Part shown: positions 48,833 to 56,863 of the stretch, piece by piece
How positions within the stretch are numbered: position 1 is the first letter of the stretch
How the letters are laid out: every line of letters starts with the position of its first letter
Source of the DNA: Phyllobacterium zundukense
GTDB taxonomy: Bacteria > Pseudomonadota > Alphaproteobacteria > Rhizobiales > Rhizobiaceae
Reading direction: 5' to 3'
Length of the DNA: 64,000 bases
Assembly: GCF_002764115.1 (NCBI RefSeq)
Contig: NZ_CP017940.1
Coordinates: forward strand, 310,001 to 374,000
Position numbers and translations under genes: made by a program
Notes under the pieces: generated by a model
Database searches by the model: none
Told to the model about the DNA's origin: nothing
What the model saw: only the letters and a program-made list of their open reading frames with translations

Positions 48833-50210
48833 TGAGTGGCCCCCCGGAGCCGGAATTTTCGCCGATCAACTCGGCAGCTTCCTCGATAGTGACATTGGCA
48901 GCCAATAGCTTGCCAAAACGCGACGGTCCATTGGTCGCGAGCAGAAAGATGTCATAATGTCCCGGAGCGGTCGCGACCAGCGTGACTGGTTTTGCCGATG
49001 GCGAGGCGCAGGATTTGCTGCAACCGCTCATGTGAACCTGCGGAATGGCGGTCTTGTCACGCAACAGTGCAGCAAGTTTCAACCCATCCGACTGGGTGGC
49101 AGCCAAGGCAGAGCCACAGCCTGCCGCACCGGAACAACTGATCATCGTTGCAAGGGGCTCCTGCAAACTGGCGCTGAAGCCAAGTGATTCGAGACCGATG
49201 AGGGCGCTTCTTGCGTCATCGATCGATACTTCCGGCAACAGGACACTCTGCCATGGCGTCATGCGCAATTGTCCATTGCTGTATCTATCCGCGATGACGG
49301 CCAGCGACTGCAAAAGGTCCGGATCGAGCCGCCCAAGGGGTGGCATGGCGCCGACGAGACTATCCGTTCCGTCACCCCCCTGCCGCACGACGCCAAGATG
49401 GCCGTTCTGCCGTGGTATCGCCCTGCGCCAGGTGGCTAGCTCTTTGCATCGAGCAGTACAACCTAGCCTATGCTCGATTTGCTCGACGAGCATATCGGTG
49501 CCGGTTTCGGCTACCATATGGCGCAGGCGGGAAGCCGCGGGATGCAACCTGTTCCAGTCGATGAACAGATCGAGAATGTTCGTGACGAGATCAAATGCCT
49601 GCTCGGCACTGATGCTCCCGAGTGCAGGCTGATCACCGGTCCTCGTTGGAGGGATGCCAGCAACGCCAAAGGCGTAACGGGGAACACGGCAGTCCGGATC
49701 TATCGGGCTCAGCCAAAGGTCATGGGGATGGTCGACCATGGCAAGGCTCTCGCCGCCGTCGATGAGTATAGAGAATTTCGGAGACAGGTTTTGGTAGGTA
49801 GCATTGGTTTGCAGTGCCGACAGCACGCGGGCCGCCAAAGGCCTTGCATCGATCTTATTCGTGTGGAGACCGGCAATCGGACTAATCATGACGTTGCGCA
49901 CGTCGTCGCCCTTGTCGGTCAAAGGTCCGAGCCCGGCCTCCAACAGCATTGCTATCAACGGATTTTCGGTATCCGGACGAACGCCGCGAATCTGCAGATT
50001 GGCGCGATTGGTAATCTCTATCACGCCATTGCCGAAGCACCTCGCCGTATCTGCCACGCTCCGCGCCTGATCGGCGCTGAGGTCGCCAAAGGTCAGCTTG
50101 ACCCGGCAGATGGAACCGTCGAGCGCCCTTGCCATGCGAAACAGCCCCGGACAGGCGGAACGCCGGTCTTCGACAGTCGATTGCAGGGCAGGTTTGGATA
50201 ACTGGTCCAT
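48825..50210 (-). CDS. cobG: Precorrin-3B synthase CobG (aerobic pathway)
   Basis: About 461 residues from ATG 50210. A nitrite/sulfite-reductase-like fold with two ferredoxin-like halves and the 4Fe-4S/siroheme motif region near SCSGAAGCGSALAATQ and HMSGCSKSCASPSAKP. CobG uses O2 to hydroxylate precorrin-3A, the diagnostic aerobic step. First gene of the cobG-H-I-J operon. The upstream TTG 50249 has no spaced ribosome site. It lies 120 bases from the divergent cobL start. No B12 riboswitch was recognised in this short gap. Confidence 0.92.
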   Translation of the reverse strand: MDQLSKPALQSTVEDRRSACPGLFRMARALDGSICRVKLTFGDLSADQARSVADTARCFGNGVIEITNRANLQIRGVRPDTENPLIAMLLEAGLGPLTDKGDDVRNVMISPIAGLHTNKIDARPLAARVLSALQTNATYQNLSPKFSILIDGGESLAMVDHPHDLWLSPIDPDCRVPRYAFGVAGIPPTRTGDQPALGSISAEQAFDLVTNILDLFIDWNRLHPAASRLRHMVAETGTDMLVEQIEHRLGCTARCKELATWRRAIPRQNGHLGVVRQGGDGTDSLVGAMPPLGRLDPDLLQSLAVIADRYSNGQLRMTPWQSVLLPEVSIDDARSALIGLESLGFSASLQEPLATMISCSGAAGCGSALAATQSDGLKLAALLRDKTAIPQVHMSGCSKSCASPSAKPVTLVATAPGHYDIFLLATNGPSRFGKLLAANVTIEEAAELIGENSGSGGPLNA

Positions 50211-50330
50211 GGCGTTCACGGTTTTACAGGATGGCTTGATGCGTGCCAACCTTTCTCATGATGGGGTGCTTCGTTGACCCATCGTATGCTTTCGGGCATG
50301 CATAGCGGCAATGTTTCAATGGAATGCATG

Positions 50331-51545
50331 ATGGCGCAGTGGCTGACGGTTATCGGGATTGGCGAAGACGGGTATGGCGGTCTTGGTGCGAACGCCCGCG
50401 ATGCGCTGGCACGCGCCGGTACAGTCTTTGGTGGCAAGCGGCACCTTGATCTCCTTCCCGCTGAAGTCGCGGCCAAGCGTGTCGCCTGGCCTGGGCCGTT
50501 TTCCGATGCCTATCCCATGCTGCTTGCGCTGCGTGGGCAACCTGTCGTCGCACTTGCAAGCGGCGATCCGATGCATTTTGGCATGGGCGCGACGCTGACG
50601 CGTTACATCGAACGCGATGAAATGCTGATCCTTCCCGCACCATCATCGTTTTCGCTCGGTGCGGCGGCCATGGGCTGGCCCATCCAGGATACCCAGTTGC
50701 TGAGCGTTCATGGGCGGCCCACGGAAACACTGTTCAGAGCATTCGCACCCGGCGCAAGGCTGCTCATTCTCAGCAATGACGGCGATACCCCTGCGCAGGT
50801 GGCGCGAATGTTGAGCGAAAGCGGATTTCAATCTGCGCATTTGACCGTGCTTGAGCATATGGGCGGGGATTCGGAGCGACGCATCGAAGGCGTTGCCGAT
50901 GCATGGAATCATGCGCGCTGCGCCGATCTGAATGTGTTGGCGGTGGACTGCGGCATACCAGCGTCATCTTCTCGCTCTCATTCGACGCTTGCAGGATTGC
51001 CTGACGAGGCTTTCGAACACGACGGGCAATTGACAAAGCGGGATATTCGCGCGGTCACACTGGCGCATCTCGGGCCGCTACCGGGTGAATTGCTCTGGGA
51101 TGTTGGCGCGGGCTGCGGCTCGATCGGTATCGAGTGGATGCGCACGCATCCTGCCTGCAGGGCACTTGCCGTCGAAGCCAACGAGAAGCGCCAGGGGCTG
51201 ATCGTGCACAACAGCCGGGCACTTGGCGTACCGGATCTCAAGCTGGTTCGTGGCGAAGCGCCTGGGGCGCTCACCGGTCTCGCTGCGCCCGATGCAATTT
51301 TCATCGGTGGAGGTGTCAGTGATGACGGCGTGATGCAGACATGCTGGAAAACCCTGAAACCCGGTGGGCGGCTGGTTGCCAATGCGGTGACGATCCAGAG
51401 TGAAATGATGCTGGTTCGCTGGCGCGACACATATGGCGGAGAGCTTACCAAACTCAACGTTTCGCATGCGCAGCCTCTTGGGAGCTTTGATACATGGCGT
51501 GCTGTTTTGCCGGTGACGATATACTCGGTTCGTAAGTCAGGTTGA
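50331..51545 (+). CDS. cobL: Precorrin-6Y C5,15-methyltransferase (decarboxylating) CobL
   Basis: About 404 residues from ATG 50331 (MAQWLTVIGIGEDGYGG; GGA seven bases upstream, several earlier ATGs in frame). The N-terminal CbiE-like domain includes LASGDPMHFGMGATL. The C-terminal CbiT-like domain carries the SAM motif LLWDVGAGCGSIGIEWM and the DAIFIGGG segment. It methylates C5 and C15 and decarboxylates the acetate side chain. It is divergent from the cobG operon. The partner reductase cobK and methylase cobM, often adjacent, are not in the window. Confidence 0.94.
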   Translation: MAQWLTVIGIGEDGYGGLGANARDALARAGTVFGGKRHLDLLPAEVAAKRVAWPGPFSDAYPMLLALRGQPVVALASGDPMHFGMGATLTRYIERDEMLILPAPSSFSLGAAAMGWPIQDTQLLSVHGRPTETLFRAFAPGARLLILSNDGDTPAQVARMLSESGFQSAHLTVLEHMGGDSERRIEGVADAWNHARCADLNVLAVDCGIPASSSRSHSTLAGLPDEAFEHDGQLTKRDIRAVTLAHLGPLPGELLWDVGAGCGSIGIEWMRTHPACRALAVEANEKRQGLIVHNSRALGVPDLKLVRGEAPGALTGLAAPDAIFIGGGVSDDGVMQTCWKTLKPGGRLVANAVTIQSEMMLVRWRDTYGGELTKLNVSHAQPLGSFDTWRAVLPVTIYSVRKSG

Positions 51546-51628
51546 TTGAATCGATTAAACCGGGGTGCACGACAGGCTGGAGACAGGTTTGTGGCGTCTA
51601 AGGGCGACGGGAGATTGCAATTTGGTGT

Positions 51629-51690
51629 GAATTCATATTCAAACGGCGCATAAACCACGTTCTTTCGGTGGTTATCGCCGTCCTGAATTC
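51629..51690 (+). promoter_or_regulatory. Long structured leader hairpin ahead of the TerC/DUF475 gene
   Basis: Three nested stems, each perfect, are separated by short internal loops. GAATTCA (51629-51635) pairs with TGAATTC (51684-51690). ACGGCG (51643-51648) pairs with CGCCGT (51676-51681). AACCAC (51653-51658) pairs with GTGGTT (51668-51673). The ATG of the TerC-type gene is 43 bases downstream. TerC-family genes are often under manganese-sensing yybP-ykoY RNAs, but the conserved loop sequences of that class were not recognised, so this may be a different control RNA or a terminator-like structure. Confidence 0.45.
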
Positions 51691-51733
51691 CCATCTTTAA
51701 ATGCAATCAGGGAGTCTCAAGCAGGAATTACGT

Positions 51734-52780
51734 ATGGCAACCTATAAATACTTCATCTGGCCGTTTCTTTTTACATTTGTGGGACTGGCGCTGGGCACAT
51801 GGATAGGTTTCGTCTATTCCGGAACAGTGCAGGGCGCACTCTCCGTTCTATTCATCTGCGCTGTGCTGGGTATTCTGGAAATCTCGCTTTCCTTCGATAA
51901 CGCGATCGTCAACGCCAAGATATTGCGCGATATGACGCCTGTCTGGCAGCAGCGGTTTCTGACATGGGGCATCATCATTGCCGTGTTCGGCATGCGCATC
52001 ATCTTTCCGCTTGCGATTGTCGCGATTGCCGCCTGGATTGATCCCATATCCGCATTGAAACTCGCCATCTCCAATCCGGAAGAATATGCGCGCATCATGC
52101 AGGAGGCTCATGTCGGTATTGCTGCCTTTGGCGGGACATTCCTGTTGATGGTGGGGCTCAAATTTTTCTTCGACCACGAGAAAGACGTTCACTGGATCAA
52201 GGTTATTGAAAGCCACGCCTCGCGTTTTGCCTCGGTGCAAGGCATCGAAGTCGCCGTGGCGCTCATCCTGATCATCTTCTTCTCGCGGCAACTGGAAGGC
52301 GCGGAATCCGTGACCTTCCTGACCGCCGCCATCTATGGGCTTCTGACCTTTCTTATCGTCGAAGGCCTGGGCGCTATCCTCGATGCGACCCAGGAACAGA
52401 TGGATACGATCCACAAGGGTGGCCTTGGCGCGTTCCTTTATCTGGAAATGCTTGACGCCAGCTTCTCGTTCGATGGTGTCATCGGTGCCTTCGCGCTCTC
52501 GACCAATCTGTTCGTGATCGCCATCGGCCTTGGCATCGGCGCTTTCTATGTGCGCGCGCTCACCATCATGATGGTGGACAAGGAAACGCTCGGCCAGTAC
52601 CGATACCTCGAACACGGCGCCTTCTATGCTATCCTTGTGCTGGCGGTAATCATGTACTGCCAGACCCTGTTCCATATTCCGGAAGTGATCACTGGTGTCA
52701 TCGGCGCTGCGCTGATCTTCTTCTCGCTATGGTCGTCGATTGTCTATCGCCGCCGCAATGGGGAGGCGCAGGAAGCCTGA
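51734..52780 (+). CDS. TerC/DUF475 family membrane protein
   Basis: About 348 residues and eight to nine helices. The first motif EISLSFDNAIVNAKIL is the TerC-family signature with acidic residues in the membrane, and a later MLDASFSFDGVIGAFALSTN repeats it, as expected for an internal duplication. TerC relatives are linked with tellurite resistance and manganese export. The DUF475 subgroup is uncharacterised. ATG 51734 has AGGA upstream; the ORF beginning 51701 adds no conserved residues. A strong terminator follows at 52803-52835. Confidence 0.88.
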   Translation: MATYKYFIWPFLFTFVGLALGTWIGFVYSGTVQGALSVLFICAVLGILEISLSFDNAIVNAKILRDMTPVWQQRFLTWGIIIAVFGMRIIFPLAIVAIAAWIDPISALKLAISNPEEYARIMQEAHVGIAAFGGTFLLMVGLKFFFDHEKDVHWIKVIESHASRFASVQGIEVAVALILIIFFSRQLEGAESVTFLTAAIYGLLTFLIVEGLGAILDATQEQMDTIHKGGLGAFLYLEMLDASFSFDGVIGAFALSTNLFVIAIGLGIGAFYVRALTIMMVDKETLGQYRYLEHGAFYAILVLAVIMYCQTLFHIPEVITGVIGAALIFFSLWSSIVYRRRNGEAQEA

Positions 52781-52802
52781 GAGGGTTGGCTGCGATGCAT
52801 CC

Positions 52803-52835
52803 AAAAAGCCATCCGACGGTTCGGGTGGCTTTTTT
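52803..52835 (+). terminator. Terminator after the TerC/DUF475 gene
   Basis: AGCCATCCGA (52807-52816) pairs with TCGGGTGGCT (52821-52830), with one G-T pair, across a 4-base loop; flanked by A-run and T-run. Confidence 0.85.
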
Positions 52836-52863
52836 CATGGAACTGGTGATCTACCAAGAGTGG

Positions 52864-52940
52864 TGGTGATCCCGACTGGATTCGAACCAGTGGCCTACAG
52901 ATTAGGAATCTGTCGCTCTATCCTACTGAGCTACGGGACC
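52864..52940 (-). tRNA. tRNA-Arg(CCT)
   Basis: A 77-base cloverleaf on the minus strand with encoded CCA. Acceptor stem GGTCCCG/CGGGATC, anticodon stem ACAGA/TCTGT with loop TTCCTAA giving anticodon CCT (AGG codons), and T-loop GTTCGAATCC. No integrase or attachment repeat was seen next to it. Confidence 0.95.
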
Positions 52941-53017
52941 ATATGCCCTGACATACTGTTTTTCGACGCCGACGCCAAGTCTGAAGATGCGCAGAAATTT
53001 CTGCATTTTGACGACAA

Positions 53018-54187
53018 TCAGGACGAGGGCGGAAGCGCGCTTTCTGCTAACTGAACCCAGTAGCTGATACCATGCGGGATCGCGTCGTCATTGAAGTCAT
53101 AGGCGGGATTGTGCAGCGATGCGGTGTCGCCATTGCCGATGAAGATGAAGGCGCCAGGCCGAGCCTCCAGCATGTAGGAGAAATCCTCACCCGCCATCAT
53201 CGGGGCGACTTCTTCATTGACCGCGCCATTTCCGGCTATATTGCGAGCTGTCTTCGCTGCAAAGTCCGTCTCGTGACTGTGGTTGAACGTCACGGGATAG
53301 TTGCGGGCATAATGAACATTTGCCGTTGCACCCAAAGCGACGGCGACACCTTCGGCGACCTCGACCAGGCGTTTCTCGGCGAAATCACGCATTTCTGGAC
53401 GCAATGTGCGGACCGTGCCTGCAAGCTCGGCCCTTTGCGGGATGATGTTGTGGGCATCGCCTGCGTGAAACTGGGTGACGGAGAGAACGACGGAATCCAG
53501 CGGATCGGTGCCGCGCGAGACGATGGTCTGCAAGGCATTGACCAGTTGTGCGCCAATGACAACCGGATCGATTGTCCGGTGCGGCTGTGCCGCGTGACCG
53601 CCGCGGCCTTCGACGGTAATCGTGAACTCGTCGGTCGCCGCCATGATGGGTCCCTTGCGAATGGCAAACTCGCCGATGGGAAGGCCGGGAATATTGTGCA
53701 TGCCATAGACTTCAGAGATGGAAAAGCGCTCCATCATGCCGTCCTTGACCATTTCGCGGCCGCCGCCGCCGCCTTCTTCTGCGGGTTGGAAGATCACGGC
53801 AACGGAACCCTTGAAATTGCGTGTCTCGGCCAGATATTGCGCTGCGCCCAGCAGCATCGCCGTGTGACCGTCATGACCGCAGGCATGCATCTTGCCGGCA
53901 CTCTGGGACGCCCAGGGCTTGCCGGTGATCTCGGTCAGCGGGAGTGCATCCATATCGGAGCGCAGGCCCACCGTTGGACCTTCGCCATGGCGCCCGCGTA
54001 TAATGCCGACGACGCCAGTGCGGCCGATGCCCGTTTCCACCGCATCGCACCCGAAAAGACGCAGTTTATCCGCGACGAACGCGGCGGTTTCGTGCACGTC
54101 GAACATCAGTTCCGGGTTCTCGTGCAGATGGCGTCGCCACTGCGAAACCTCGTCCTGCATTTCGATTGCGCGATTGAGCAAGGGCAT
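53018..54187 (-). CDS. M20 family metallopeptidase/amidohydrolase (hippurate hydrolase-like), copy 2
   Basis: About 389 residues from ATG 54187 (MPLLNRAIEMQ). It is a close paralogue of the 4399-5562 protein, with MHACGHDGHTAMLLGAAQYL, the EEGGGG catalytic block and the C-terminal MAGEDFSYMLEARPGAFIF. These zinc enzymes cleave N-acyl amino acids. The longer ORF to 54331 adds 48 non-conserved residues and is rejected. It is divergent from the D,D-carboxypeptidase gene 162 bases away. The distance between the copies (about 48 kb) argues against a simple tandem duplication. Confidence 0.9.
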   Translation of the reverse strand: MPLLNRAIEMQDEVSQWRRHLHENPELMFDVHETAAFVADKLRLFGCDAVETGIGRTGVVGIIRGRHGEGPTVGLRSDMDALPLTEITGKPWASQSAGKMHACGHDGHTAMLLGAAQYLAETRNFKGSVAVIFQPAEEGGGGGREMVKDGMMERFSISEVYGMHNIPGLPIGEFAIRKGPIMAATDEFTITVEGRGGHAAQPHRTIDPVVIGAQLVNALQTIVSRGTDPLDSVVLSVTQFHAGDAHNIIPQRAELAGTVRTLRPEMRDFAEKRLVEVAEGVAVALGATANVHYARNYPVTFNHSHETDFAAKTARNIAGNGAVNEEVAPMMAGEDFSYMLEARPGAFIFIGNGDTASLHNPAYDFNDDAIPHGISYWVQLAESALPPSS

Positions 54188-54349
54188 TTCGAAAATAACT
54201 CCAAATCCGGATCTGACATTTCGGTGAACAGAATAAAGGTGTTTTGCCTTTTGCCTGCCACATAAGATAGATAAGGCCATTGCCGCCCGGCGTGAAGCGC
54301 GGCTTAATGCCTTTTCAGGTTCTTTATACAAACGGTTCGGATTTCAGGA

Positions 54350-55465
54350 ATGCGGAAAACTGTAGCACTCTTTCTTTCGGGTTGCGTCGTATCGGCGGTT
54401 GCCGGGGTATCGACGGCATTCGCCGGCGCGAATATTACCGTTGACGCGGGTACCGGCGAAATCCTTTCCCAGGAAGATGCTTTCCAGCGGTGGTATCCCG
54501 CCTCTACGACCAAACTGATGACGGTCTACGTTGCGTTCCGCATGATTCAATCTGGTCAAATTACGCTCGACACGCCGATCAGGATCACGGCCCTTGCCGC
54601 CAAACAGCCGCCGAGCAAGATGGGATACAAGGTCGGGTCTGAACTCACCCTCGACAATGCCCTCAAGATCATGCTGGTCAAGTCTGCCAATGATGTCGCC
54701 ATGGCGGTTGGCGAGACTTTGGGCGGCTCATCGGACAAATTTGCTGCAATGATGAATGATGAAGCCAGACGTCTTGGGATGTATGGCTCGCATTTCGTCA
54801 ACTCGAACGGGCTGCATTCGGACGACCACTATACGACGGCACGCGATATGGCGATCCTGACCCTGCAATTGCGCCGGGAATTTCCGCAATATGCGCACTA
54901 CTTCGATATTGAAGCCATCGACTATGGCGGCAAAAAGCCTCAACCGAATCTGAATGCACTGATCGGCCGCTTCCAGGGCGCCGATGGCATGAAGACCGGG
55001 TTCGTTTGCCCCTCCGGCTACAATCTGATCGGCTCGGCGACCCGTAACGGCAGGACGATCATCACCGTCGTCCTCGGTGAGTTGAAGCTGACGACGCGCG
55101 CGACAAAGGCAGCGGAATTGCTTGCCAAGGGTTTCGAGACCCATGGAACTGGTGCGACAATTGATACGCTGCAGCCTTATGGTTCACCAACCCGCGACGT
55201 GGCGGTCAATATGCGCCCAACGGTCTGTTCCAAAGAAGTGTCCGGCTCGGATACCTGGGACGGGAAGGACCTGGAGGGTCATATTGTCCAGGGGTCACCC
55301 TATATGAACCGGATGGATCATGAACCGGCATTGGAAAAGGTGGCATTGCTGCCCGCGAAGATAAATTTGGTTGGTATGGAGATGAACCGGATTCCGGTTC
55401 CCATGCCACGGCCGGATCGGTCGTCGGTGACTGACGCGAGCAATGCAATGAAGGCGGTAAACTAG
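54350..55465 (+). CDS. D-alanyl-D-alanine carboxypeptidase (serine-type PBP, DacC/DacF-like)
   Basis: The 371-residue protein has a signal peptide (to about GVSTAFAG). The penicillin-binding SxxK box is S52-T-T-K55 in YPASTTKLM; the SxN box is S112-A-N114; the KTG box is K215-T-G217 in GMKTGF. It trims the terminal D-Ala of muropeptides in the periplasm. The C-terminal anchor helix seen in some PBP5-like proteins is not obvious. Its stop overlaps the GTG start of a CobW-type GTPase by one base, so the pair is probably translated together. Confidence 0.92.
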   Translation: MRKTVALFLSGCVVSAVAGVSTAFAGANITVDAGTGEILSQEDAFQRWYPASTTKLMTVYVAFRMIQSGQITLDTPIRITALAAKQPPSKMGYKVGSELTLDNALKIMLVKSANDVAMAVGETLGGSSDKFAAMMNDEARRLGMYGSHFVNSNGLHSDDHYTTARDMAILTLQLRREFPQYAHYFDIEAIDYGGKKPQPNLNALIGRFQGADGMKTGFVCPSGYNLIGSATRNGRTIITVVLGELKLTTRATKAAELLAKGFETHGTGATIDTLQPYGSPTRDVAVNMRPTVCSKEVSGSDTWDGKDLEGHIVQGSPYMNRMDHEPALEKVALLPAKINLVGMEMNRIPVPMPRPDRSSVTDASNAMKAVN

Positions 55466-56619
55466 TGGCTGATGCTCCAATACCGGTTTCGGTGCTCACG
55501 GGCTTTTTGGGCTCTGGCAAGACGACCTTGCTCAATCGGCTGCTGAAAGATCCGGCTCTTGCCGACACGGCCGTTATCATCAACGAGTTTGGCGATGTGG
55601 GCATTGATCATCTGCTGGTGGAGAAAGCCAGCGAGGGCATTATCGAGCTTTCCGACGGTTGCCTGTGCTGCACCGTGCGCGGCGAATTGGTCGACACGCT
55701 GGCGGACCTGATCGACCGCGTGCAGACTGGCAAATTGCAGCGCTTAAAACGGGTGATCATCGAGACCACCGGTCTTGCCGATCCAGCACCGGTTTTGCAT
55801 GCCATTATGGGGCATCCTGTATTGCTTCAGGCCTTCCGTGTCGACGGCGTCATCACGACCGTCGACGCGGTCAACGGCATGGCGACGCTCGATGCACACG
55901 AAGAAGCGGTGAAACAGGCTGCCGTGGCGGATCGCATCGTCATAACCAAGACGGATTTGCCGGAAGCTGCGCAAGACCTTCCAGCGCTGCGTGCGCGTCT
56001 GTCAGCGCTCAACCCCGGTGCTGATCTGATCGATGTCGGTGACCAGCGTACTGGCTATGCGGCGCTATTCGAGTGCGGTGTTTATAACCCCGAAACAAAG
56101 ACGGTGGACGTGCAGCGCTGGCTGAAATCCGAAGCCTACCGCGATCGCGGGCATGAACGCGGTGAAATCGATCACCACCACCACGGGCATGGCCACGACC
56201 ATGATGCCCACGATCACCATCACCATGATGTCAACCGGCACGACGCGTCGATACGTTCATTCTCGCTGAAGCATGACTCACCTGTGGCACTATCCAGCTT
56301 TGATATGTTCCTCGACCTGCTGCGCTCGACGCATGGCGAGAAACTGTTGCGGGTCAAGGGCATCGTGCAACTGGCGGATGATCCGGAGCGTCCGCTGGTC
56401 ATCCATGGCGTGCAGCAGATTTTCCATCCGCCGGCAAGGCTCGCCGGCTGGCCAGAGGGTATTCGCGAGACGCGTCTGGTGATGATCGTCAAGGATTTGC
56501 CGGAGAGCTATGTCACCCAGCTTTTCAATGCATTTCTGGGCCAGCCACAGATCGACATGCCGGACGGCACGGCGCTGTTCGACAATCCTCTGGCAATATC
56601 GGGCGTGAAACTGCGCTGA
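55465..56619 (+). CDS. CobW/COG0523 family GTPase, metal chaperone (His-rich)
   Basis: About 384 residues from GTG 55465. It has the P-loop GFLGSGKTT (13-21), the metal-binding C-x-C-C (C66-L-C68-C69) in SDGCLCCTVRGEL, switch-region and T-K-T-D nucleotide specificity motif, and a C-terminal CobW domain. A histidine cluster (about residues 236-260, with runs of two to four His) separates the domains. COG0523 GTPases with this cluster act mostly in zinc delivery; the nearby cob genes alone do not prove a cobalamin role. The overlap with the carboxypeptidase gene suggests co-regulation, possibly in zinc limitation. No Zur box was identified. Confidence 0.88.
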   Translation: MADAPIPVSVLTGFLGSGKTTLLNRLLKDPALADTAVIINEFGDVGIDHLLVEKASEGIIELSDGCLCCTVRGELVDTLADLIDRVQTGKLQRLKRVIIETTGLADPAPVLHAIMGHPVLLQAFRVDGVITTVDAVNGMATLDAHEEAVKQAAVADRIVITKTDLPEAAQDLPALRARLSALNPGADLIDVGDQRTGYAALFECGVYNPETKTVDVQRWLKSEAYRDRGHERGEIDHHHHGHGHDHDAHDHHHHDVNRHDASIRSFSLKHDSPVALSSFDMFLDLLRSTHGEKLLRVKGIVQLADDPERPLVIHGVQQIFHPPARLAGWPEGIRETRLVMIVKDLPESYVTQLFNAFLGQPQIDMPDGTALFDNPLAISGVKLR

Positions 56620-56844
56620 TTATCCGCGCTCGATGTGGAAGCGATGACCGCCGTCGATGCTGAGCGTTTCAATCAGCCGGTGGCCGTCGTTCAGGCAAAA
56701 ATTCGGCATGTCGATCACGGCCAGGGGATCGCTCGTCTCGACCCATATCCGGCTCCCAGCAGCCATGTCCTGTAGTTTCCTGCGTGTCTTGAGCACTGGC
56801 AAAGGGCAATTCAGACCGCGAAGATCGTAAAGCTCGGCATCCAT
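56620..56844 (-). CDS. TusA-family sulfurtransferase
   Basis: The 74-residue protein has the family motif DLRGLNCPLPVLKTRRKL, with the reactive cysteine at C13 in CPxP. It relays persulfide sulfur to tRNA thiolation or molybdenum cofactor synthesis. It is convergent with the CobW-type gene (stops adjacent) and co-oriented with the L,D-transpeptidase 20 bases upstream. Confidence 0.9.
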   Translation of the reverse strand: MDAELYDLRGLNCPLPVLKTRRKLQDMAAGSRIWVETSDPLAVIDMPNFCLNDGHRLIETLSIDGGHRFHIERG

Positions 56845-56863
56845 ACAATGCTCTTTCTGCAGT

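Noticed and set aside
46036..51545. Cobalamin riboswitch near the cob genes
   Set aside because: The divergent gap between cobG and cobL is too short and no B12-box-like sequence was seen there or at the operon ends.
52864..52940. Genomic island at tRNA-Arg(CCT)
   Set aside because: No integrase, no repeat of the tRNA end and only ordinary genes on both sides.
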